Positions 59,660 to 64,000 of a DNA stretch of 64,000 bases are shown here, in pieces. The stretch comes from Apodemus sylvaticus (taxonomy: Eukaryota > Chordata > Mammalia > Rodentia > Muridae). Every line of letters begins with the position of its first letter. Position 1 is the first letter of the stretch. Made by a program: the position numbers and the translations under genes. The notes under the pieces are model-generated. The model was not told where the DNA came from, did no database searches, and saw only the letters and a list, made by a program, of their open reading frames with translations. The stretch spans positions 26,427,039 to 26,491,038 of the forward strand of contig NC_067488.1 in the NCBI RefSeq assembly GCF_947179515.1, written 5' to 3'.

Positions 59660-60602
59660 CGGGCGCGCTCTCACACGTGCATGTGCATGTGCCCATGGTG
59701 CATGTGTGAAGGTCCGAGGACACAATCAGTATCTTCCTCTATTGTTTACCACCTTACTTTTTGAGCAAGACCTCTGACTGTAACTGGACCCCAACAGCTG
59801 ACTCCTCTAGATGGAGAGAGCCCCCCAAGAGTCCTTGGGGTCTTGGTCTCCAGGCACTGGACTGCAGGTGCACAGTGCCACACCCAGCTTATCTGCATTG
59901 TTGATGGGATCTGGACCACACCCTCACACACACACTCTCTCTGCACTGAGCCATCCTCTCCAGCCCCAGGCTGGGCGTTTTTACCTCTGAGGAGACAGGT
60001 CTGAACAGCCTCACACTCCATCTGAGAGATGCATACATACATTCTAGCCTGGTTTCACTCTAGCAGGACGAAGACAACAGTAAGTGTAAGAACACAGCCC
60101 AGACATTCAGGAGATGGGAAGACATGCAAAGTTTTGATCTGATGTTATTTCCTTCTATAACAAATTACAACTCATTCTGTGATTAAAAACTCAATCAGGC
60201 TGGGCGTGATAGTGCATACCTTTAATCCCAGCACTCAGGAGGTAGAGGCAGGTGGATCTCTGAGTTGGAGGTCAACTGGGAATGGCCAGGGATAAATGAG
60301 ACCCTGTCTCCAACAAATAAACACAAAAACAAAAAACAAAACTCAAATAGTCTAGCCTAATACAGTCATGACCCAGCGAGCATGCAAGAACTATCAATAC
60401 ACATTTCTTTATATAATGTTACTGGCCCTCAAAATCCAAGTCAACATAAGTTAGAATGAAACAACACTTGAACAATGACCGGTAACTTACCTGCTTCAAG
60501 TCGTGTCGAATACTGATATAAGAAATATAAATTGACCAAATAAAGAAATCCAGTTCCTGGACCCACGGGAAAATAAAAGGTGGCAGTGAACGGCCTCCAT
60601 AT
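48624..60602 (-). CDS. Derl1: Derlin-1, spliced, residues 52-251 (5' exons outside window)
   Basis: Derlin-1 is a multispanning ER-membrane pseudoprotease of the rhomboid superfamily. It helps move misfolded proteins to the cytosol for ubiquitin-proteasome degradation and recruits the p97/VCP ATPase. Seven minus-strand coding exons were found: 60491-60602, 56790-56854, 55846-55872, 55295-55390, 54160-54212, 52294-52404 and 48624-48762. They join in frame to 200 residues plus TGA. Visible landmarks are the conserved WR of IWRPF (residues 53-54) in the first luminal loop, G176-xxx-G180 in a late membrane segment, and the C-terminal SHP box NWGQGFRLGD that binds p97. The family length is 251 residues, so only 1-51 are missing; I saw no match to them before 64000. 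Two residues differ from the human protein as I remember it: V in NWVCIV and V in PPASVRR. Identity is essentially certain. Confidence 0.98.
49689..49732 (+). repeat. (CA)n microsatellite
   Basis: About 22 CA units in a Derl1 intron. Confidence 0.96.
49745..49930 (-). repeat. Composite ID/B1 (B4-group) SINE, antisense
   Basis: AGTGCTCTACCACTGAGCTC is the reversed ID-like part. It is followed by a reversed B1-like part (GTTGCCTAGGCTGGCCCTG). Confidence 0.7.
50268..50400 (+). repeat. Old B1-like SINE
   Basis: ACCTATAATCCAGGCACTTG and GGAGGCTGAGGCAGGATGAC, then an A-rich AAAATAAAAATAAAAT tail. Confidence 0.8.
51783..51906 (+). repeat. Old B1-like SINE
   Basis: CAGGCAGGGTGGTGGCATAC, CTAGCACTTGGGAGACTGAG and GAGGTCAGCCTGAGCTATAT. 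Confidence 0.82.
52294..52404 (-). CDS. Derl1: Derl1 coding exon, residues 169-205 plus two bases of codon 206
   Basis: After one base finishing Ser169 it reads VINELIGNLVGHLYFF and on to STPQF plus TT. It contains G176NLVG180, the GxxxG helix motif conserved in derlins and rhomboids. The acceptor is TTTGCAG and the donor GTAAGT (52288-52293). Confidence 0.97.
52405..54159 (-). other. Derl1 intron with decayed B1
   Basis: 1.76 kb with normal GT-AG ends. It includes a small GGGA tract (52784-52803), a decayed antisense B1 (53300-53390, CTGTGTAGCCCTGGCTGACC) and a CCCCA-rich run (53556-53594). Confidence 0.88.
54160..54212 (-). CDS. Derl1: Derl1 coding exon, residues 152-168 plus two bases of codon 169
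   Basis: Reads ACYLPWVILGFNYIIGG plus TC. The acceptor is TTTCCTAG and the donor GTAAGT (54154-54159). The split serine codon is completed by the first base of the next exon. Confidence 0.97.
54213..55294 (-). other. Derl1 intron with long (CT)n(CA)n tract
   Basis: 1.08 kb bounded by GTATTT and TTTCCTAG. Its main feature is the pyrimidine and CA block described separately. Confidence 0.9.
54945..55069 (+). repeat. Polypyrimidine (CT)n then (CA)n, about 125 bp
   Basis: CT runs, a C/CCCT-rich middle, more CT, then about 24 CA units. On the transcribed (minus) strand it is (TG)n(GA)n. Confidence 0.96.
55295..55390 (-). CDS. Derl1: Derl1 coding exon, residues 120-151
   Basis: Thirty-two whole codons from LLMIPLIMSVLYVWAQ to FGTRFK, phase 0 at both ends. 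The acceptor TTTGCAG lies just above 55390. The donor is GTATTT, another weak match to consensus. The exon contributes a membrane segment and the following loop. Confidence 0.97.
55391..55845 (-). other. Short 455-bp Derl1 intron
   Basis: Separates the 27-nt and 96-nt exons. No repeat was recognised in it. Confidence 0.9.
55846..55872 (-). CDS. Derl1: Derl1 27-nt microexon, residues 111-119
   Basis: The exon encodes exactly ITGLAMDMQ. The donor is GTAAGG. The acceptor AAACCAAG has a poor pyrimidine tract. It is phase 0 on both sides, so skipping it would remove nine residues without a frameshift. It is needed to bridge ...CIV and LLMIP... in the known protein. Confidence 0.95.
55873..56789 (-). 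other. Derl1 intron with a weak 3' splice site
   Basis: 0.92 kb with donor GTATCC and acceptor AAACCAAG. No repeat was recognised apart from a T-rich patch near 56220. Confidence 0.9.
56790..56854 (-). CDS. Derl1: Derl1 coding exon, residues 89-110
   Basis: Two bases complete Gly89, then AFDGRPADYLFMLLFNWVCIV follows (with the 20-residue core in one membrane segment). The acceptor reads TTTCCAG. The donor is GTATCC (56784-56789), a GT that departs from the GTAAGT consensus at +4 to +6. The exon ends in phase 0. Confidence 0.96.
57827..57998 (+). repeat. Full-length B1 SINE with 16-bp target-site duplication
   Basis: Starts GAGCCGGGCGGTGGTGG, near-consensus body, CTGTCTCGAAAAAAAC and a long A tail. 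Flanked by perfect AAGAAAGCAACTTTTT at 57811-57826 and 57999-58014. Low divergence suggests a recent insertion. Confidence 0.97.
58408..58428 (+). repeat. Poly-G run with nearby (CA)n
   Basis: About 20 Gs, followed at 58446-58468 by a CA-rich run. Confidence 0.93.
59491..59558 (+). repeat. Extremely 5'-truncated L1 insertion (68 bp)
   Basis: Only the L1 3' end is present: GGAAAGGGGTTAACATCTGA, then GTAAATAAAGCAAATATTTA and an A tail. It is flanked by GAAAAACTACC at 59480-59490 and 59559-59569. Confidence 0.93.
59620..59668 (+). repeat. (GT)n(GC)n alternating purine-pyrimidine tract
   Basis: About 16 GT units pass into GCGCGCGCGCG, GGGCGCGC. The whole run alternates purine and pyrimidine and has Z-DNA-forming potential. 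Confidence 0.93.
59690..59978 (-). repeat. B4-type SINE, antisense
   Basis: GTGAAGGTCCGAGGACACAA, ACTGGACTGCAGGTGCACAG and a right edge with GCACTGAGCCATCCTCTCC. Confidence 0.65.
60195..60330 (+). repeat. Older B1 SINE
   Basis: GGCTGGGCGTGATAGTGCAT, CTTTAATCCCAGCACTCAGG and an AACAAATAAACAC tail. Confidence 0.88.
60491..60602 (-). CDS. Derl1: Derl1 coding exon, residues 52-88 plus first base of codon 89
   Basis: The exon reads IWRPFTATFYFP through YSTRLEA plus one base. The acceptor AG is at 60603-60604 and the donor GTAAGT is the reverse complement of 60485-60490. It carries the rhomboid/derlin WR motif and one membrane segment. It is the most 5' Derl1 exon in the window. Confidence 0.97.
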
Positions 60603-60848
60603 CTGAGAAGACCAAAACAAACAGCTGTCAGTCTCTCTGACGGGGATGAGCGGGTTTTCTTATTTTAGCCAAACAAAATCACACTATGCAAAGCATTCTT
60701 TCAATGAGAGCTAAAGTTACATCATCACCACAGTCTGAGAAAACAGTAGTTCCTGCTGCCTTACATAACATCAATTCACAGATCAATGGAATAATGGGAC
60801 ATCAAAATAATCAGTAAATATTTTTAAACAAGTTAGCAAAATTGATAC

Positions 60849-61221
60849 TGTACAGGCTAGTTTTATATGTCAACTTGACACAAGCTGGAGTTATCACAGA
60901 GAAAGGAGCTTCAGTTGGGGGACATGCGTCCATGAGATCCAGCTGTGGGCATTTTCTCAATTAGGGATCAAGGTGGGTGGGTACTGCCTCTGGGCTGGTA
61001 GCCTTGGGTTCTATAAGAGAGCAGGCTGAGCAAGCCAGGGGAAGCAAGCCAGTAAGGAACATCCCTCCATGGTCTCTGCATCAGCTCCTGCTTCCTGACC
61101 TGCTTGAGTTCCAGTCCTGACTTCCTTTGGTGATGGAAGTATAAGCTGAATAAACCCTTTCCTCCCCACCTTGCTTCTTGGTCACAATGTTTGTGCAGGA
61201 ATAGAAACCCTGACTAAGACA
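60849..61221 (+). repeat. Solo MaLR-type LTR, 373 bp, with 5-bp duplication
   Basis: Begins TGTACAGGCTAG and ends CTAAGACA. It is flanked by perfect GATAC at 60844-60848 and 61222-61226. Inside are a TATA-like CTATAAGAGAG (61012-61022) and AATAAA (61149-61154). TG...CA ends, a 5-bp duplication and promoter/poly(A) order identify an LTR. Several diverged copies in the window align with it. Subfamily not asserted. Confidence 0.88.
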
Positions 61222-61338
61222 GATACTATGCAAATGTATGGCTACTCTTGCCTAAGATCAGGCTTACAGATAATCCTAAAGTAAAGTAGCATTCTCAAAT
61301 GCTAGAGGTTAACAGGAATCAAAACAAAGTGCTAAATA

Positions 61339-61364
61339 GGCACACACACGCACACACACGCGCG

Positions 61365-61401
<37 letters not shown>
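61339..61401 (+). repeat. (CA)n(CG)n(CA)n tract
   Basis: CA-rich runs flank a perfect CGCGCGCGCGCG core at about 61360-61372. Z-DNA-forming potential. Confidence 0.95.
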
Positions 61402-61437
61402 CATGAAGAGGGGAAGTCCTAACTCCAATCTCCAAAT

Positions 61438-61596
61438 TTTTTGTTTGTTTGTTTGTTTGTTTGTTTTTAAAATTTGGTTTTTTTGAGACAAGGATTCTCT
61501 GTGTAGCCCTGGCTGTCCTAGAACTCACTCTGTAGACCAGGCTGGCCTCGAACTCAGAAATCTGCCTGCCTCTGCCTCCCAATGCCCAGCCTCCAA
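61438..61596 (-). repeat. B1 SINE, antisense
   Basis: (TTTG)n tail in reverse, AGAACTCACTCTGTAGACCA and a truncated CCAATGCCCAGCC end. CTCCAAAT at about 61428 and 61599 is a likely short duplication. Confidence 0.93.
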
Positions 61597-61599
61597 ATG

Positions 61600-61838
61600 T
61601 TATTCAGCAACTCTCCTTTGGGGACAACTGTGTGAATGAACTGAACCCAGGGTAGGTTGGCACACTACCACTGAGACCTGTCTCTGACATTCTGAGAGAG
61701 GAGGGACTCACTGCTTTGCACAGGGGGCCTTGAACTTATGCAGCACTGACAGTTCTTAAACTTTCAATCCTCCTGCTTCAGCATCAAGAGTTGCTGGGAT
61801 TACAAGAGTTGCCTGCTCCACACGGCCAAGCTTTTGGG
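61600..61838 (-). repeat. Composite ID/B1 (B4-group) SINE, antisense
   Basis: CACTACCACTGAGACCTGTC is the reversed ID-like part, followed by a reversed B1-like part (CTGGGATTACAAGAGTTGCC). Confidence 0.6.
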
Positions 61839-61999
61839 GTTTTTTTTTGTTGTTGTTGTTGTTGGTTTGTTTTTTGAGACAGGAACTCTCTACATAGCCC
61901 TGGCTCAGTATGTAGACCAGGCTGGCCCCCAACTCAGAAATCTCCCTGGCTCAGTTTCCCAAGTGCTGGAATTTAAGGTGCACAACACCATGCCTTGCC
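61839..61999 (-). repeat. B1 SINE, antisense, with internal deletion
   Basis: (GTT)n tail, GAGACAGGAACTCTCTACAT, GTAGACCAGGCTGGCCCCCA and ACACCATGCCTTGCCC. The segment between 'CCTGGCT' and 'TGTAGACC' is short. Confidence 0.88.
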
Positions 62000-62229
62000 C
62001 TTGTTTGTAGGGTCTCAGAGCCCAGGCTTACCTGGAACATTCGATCAGCCTGCCTGGCTGCCACCTGCCTGAGACTCCTGAGGGTTGGAACTCCACCGGT
62101 ATGTGCGGGCATCGCCTGTTCCCTGACTGCTCCACCATCCCTGCACGCATGGTCATGTCCTTGACTGTTCCGCCATTATGCCTCCCTCCTCAGCACACTT
62201 TAAATCACAGTTTTAAGTCTTCATTTCCT

Positions 62230-62327
62230 TGACAAAATATTTCTATTGGCTTCACAGTCTTTCTTTATGTGGATAGCCAAACTTCATTTAAACTGTTATG
62301 ATGCCACAATGAATATTCTTGTATATT

Positions 62328-62369
<42 letters not shown>

Positions 62370-62600
62370 ACACACACAGAATAAATGCCTGAAAAATCAA
62401 TCTGTTAGATCAACAGACATATGCACTTATTTTGGTAGATATTGCCAAATGTCTACAGAAATGTTTAATTAATTTATACTTCCTCCTACAATGTAGATGA
62501 CTGCCATCTTTCTACACATATTCACCACAAAGGATATTTACGGTCACTAACCTAAAAGCTAATTTTTATTTGACTTGAGAAAGCTGAGCATCTTTCTTTA
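62230..62600 (-). repeat. Old L1-type fragment, antisense
   Basis: CCACAATGAATATTCTTGTA, GGTAGATATTGCCAAATGTC and ATACTTCCTCCTACAATGTA follow the reverse of an ancient L1 ORF2 3' part. It is interrupted by the (CA)n at 62333-62379. Confidence 0.6.
62333..62379 (+). repeat. (CA)n microsatellite
   Basis: About 22 CA units with one T interruption. Confidence 0.95.
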
Positions 62601-63900
62601 TTTTAAAGATGTTAGCACATCCACTGCCCTGATAGATCTGCATCTCTGTATGTCTTATGGAAATTTTCTTATTGCAAGTTACTTTCTGTTCTGTCATTAG
62701 ATTTACACTTTTAGAGTACTTTTGCTGTATTTTATACAGCAATAACTGTTTTTTAGTATATCTATTCCAAAATAAACTGATTTTATAGGACTTCTGCTGT
62801 GTAGTCAAATCAAAAGTTTAACACACAGGCAAATGTACCCATCGCTATCATGCTTGCAAACTCTTCTCGAAGATTTTTTTTCCAAGGACAGAAACATGTT
62901 AAATTTTAAAGCCTACTTTTAGATTAGATGATTTAGAATGAATGCCTATACTAAGTTATTTTAATTTCTGGTTTAATAAATATATTTTCATATCTAAAGA
63001 AATATAACATTCTTCCTCTCCTTTCTTTCCAAATCCTTTTCCTTGCTAGTCTCAATATTATTCTAAAATAAATCAGATCTGACATCTCTATCTTTTTATC
63101 CCTGTGACACTGACATACTCTTGTCTAATTTCCATGGTTATCTACAGAGCTTTCTCTTTTTCCTTTCATAATCAACCACCAAAGCAGGTAACATTTGAAA
63201 ACTGAACCTCTTGGCCTTCCCAAACACACAACTATACAAAAACAAACAAACAAACAAGTATCTTCTTTCTCCCCTTTCACCCTTACTATTCACTTATATC
63301 TCAAAACATTATTGATGATCCCTAGACTTTGGGAAACAAAATGATGTTGACCTTTGACTTAAGAGCTACGTGTCTTATGGCGTACGCTCATGTGCCAAGC
63401 AAGACAGGCATGGCTGGATCAATCATGGAGAGACTGTCACAATGAGCAAGAGCTGGCACCAGGAAGGGAAAATACACTCTTGGCACAAAGCCCCCAAGAA
63501 CTGCAAGAGCACAATAAACAGAAGAGGGCTGCTTAAGATGGGGGGGGGGGGGGGCTGCTAGAATGGAAGACAACAGTCACAGACCCTGCCACACACATCC
63601 TGCCAAGCCCGTTCATTCTCCACAGAGAGAAATGGAACTGTCAGAACTTATCGCTCTGTGTAGACTACGTGTGACCTTCCAAGACCCCGGCACTGAAGCA
63701 GCAAAGCACCAGGTTAAATCATTTCCATCCACAACCTGACCACAGGAACAGCACTGTCTCAGGAAAAGGGCACTGCGGATGACAAGAGATGCCCTGGAAG
63801 GGAAGTTTCTGGAAAGGCATCATTTCTCAGCCCCAATTTCAAATTACAAGGGGAGAATCACACACAGCCCCCATTGGCTAATGTGTTTGCTATTTGTTTA
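62601..63900. other. Intronic, mostly unique
   Basis: AT-rich. It includes an (AAAC)n patch (63238-63256) and a 15-G run (63540-63554). No exon was recognised. Confidence 0.45.
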
Positions 63901-63985
63901 GAGAGCTCTGGGGATGGAACCCAGGACCTTGAATATGCTGGGCAAATGTCCTAACAATTGAGCTATATACATCTCCAGACCTTGA
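63901..63985 (-). repeat. ID-like tRNA-derived SINE, antisense
   Basis: GGGGATGGAACCCAGGACC and ATTGAGCTATATACATCTCC are the reversed tRNA-Ala-type ID core. Confidence 0.7.
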
Positions 63986-64000
63986 TCAATGGCTTAAAAG

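Larger units (their letters stand above)
56855..60490 (-). other. Derl1 intron, 3.6 kb
   Basis: Carries a young B1, a poly-G run, a 68-bp L1 tail insertion, a (GT)n(GC)n tract, a B4-type SINE and an old B1, listed separately. The remainder is unique. Confidence 0.9.
60603..64000 (-). other. Derl1 intron continuing past the window end
   Basis: No exon for Derlin-1 residues 1-51 was found, so this intron runs beyond 64000. It contains a solo LTR, several SINEs, an old L1 and microsatellites, listed separately. Confidence 0.8.

Noticed and set aside
60603..64000. A possible further Derl1 exon for residues 1-51
   Set aside because: I looked on the minus strand for the PEAFLYRFQ end and earlier segments and found none, so it must lie beyond the window.

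Overview
This window is mammalian nuclear DNA, almost certainly house mouse (Mus). It carries full-length B1 and B2 SINEs with target-site duplications, B3/B4-type and ID-like SINEs, rodent L1 3' ends with long G tracts, MaLR-type LTRs, and many long (CA)n, (GA)n and (GT)n tracts. There are no bacterial operons, no CRISPR array and no long open reading frames. The open frames present are chance frames, microsatellite translations or decayed repeats.

Right third (about 46.7-64 kb, minus strand): the 3' part of Derl1, the gene for Derlin-1, a rhomboid-family pseudoprotease of the ER membrane used in ER-associated degradation. Seven coding exons were resolved to the base. Their lengths (112, 65, 27, 96, 53, 111 and 139 nt) sum to exactly 201 codons including the stop, which are residues 52-251 of the 251-residue protein. 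All six internal introns are GT-AG. The terminal exon continues into a 3' UTR of about 1.2-1.9 kb. The exons for residues 1-51 and the promoter lie beyond position 64000.

Left part (about 0-13.7 kb, plus strand): a strong splice acceptor at 12415-12416 opens a roughly 1.3-kb non-coding segment ending in two AATAAA signals. This looks like a terminal 3'-UTR exon. In mammals Zhx2 lies just upstream of Derl1 in tail-to-tail orientation, so I infer this is the last (non-coding) exon of Zhx2 and that 1-12416 is its last intron. The gene name rests on synteny, not on protein sequence.

Middle (about 13.7-46.7 kb): the interval between the two 3' ends. I find no gene in it. It holds a 34-bp minisatellite array, SINEs, two L1 insertions with clear target duplications (one 5'-inverted and lodged inside a B2), MaLR/MLT1-type LTR remnants and several LTR-like segments I could not classify.

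The best finds are evolutionary: an Rpl30 processed pseudogene inside a MaLR-type LTR and itself split by a B1; the twin-primed L1 inside a B2; a 27-nt in-frame Derl1 exon with a weak acceptor; a 373-bp solo LTR with a perfect 5-bp duplication in a Derl1 intron; and three unusual tandem-repeat loci. I found no convincing new biological system.
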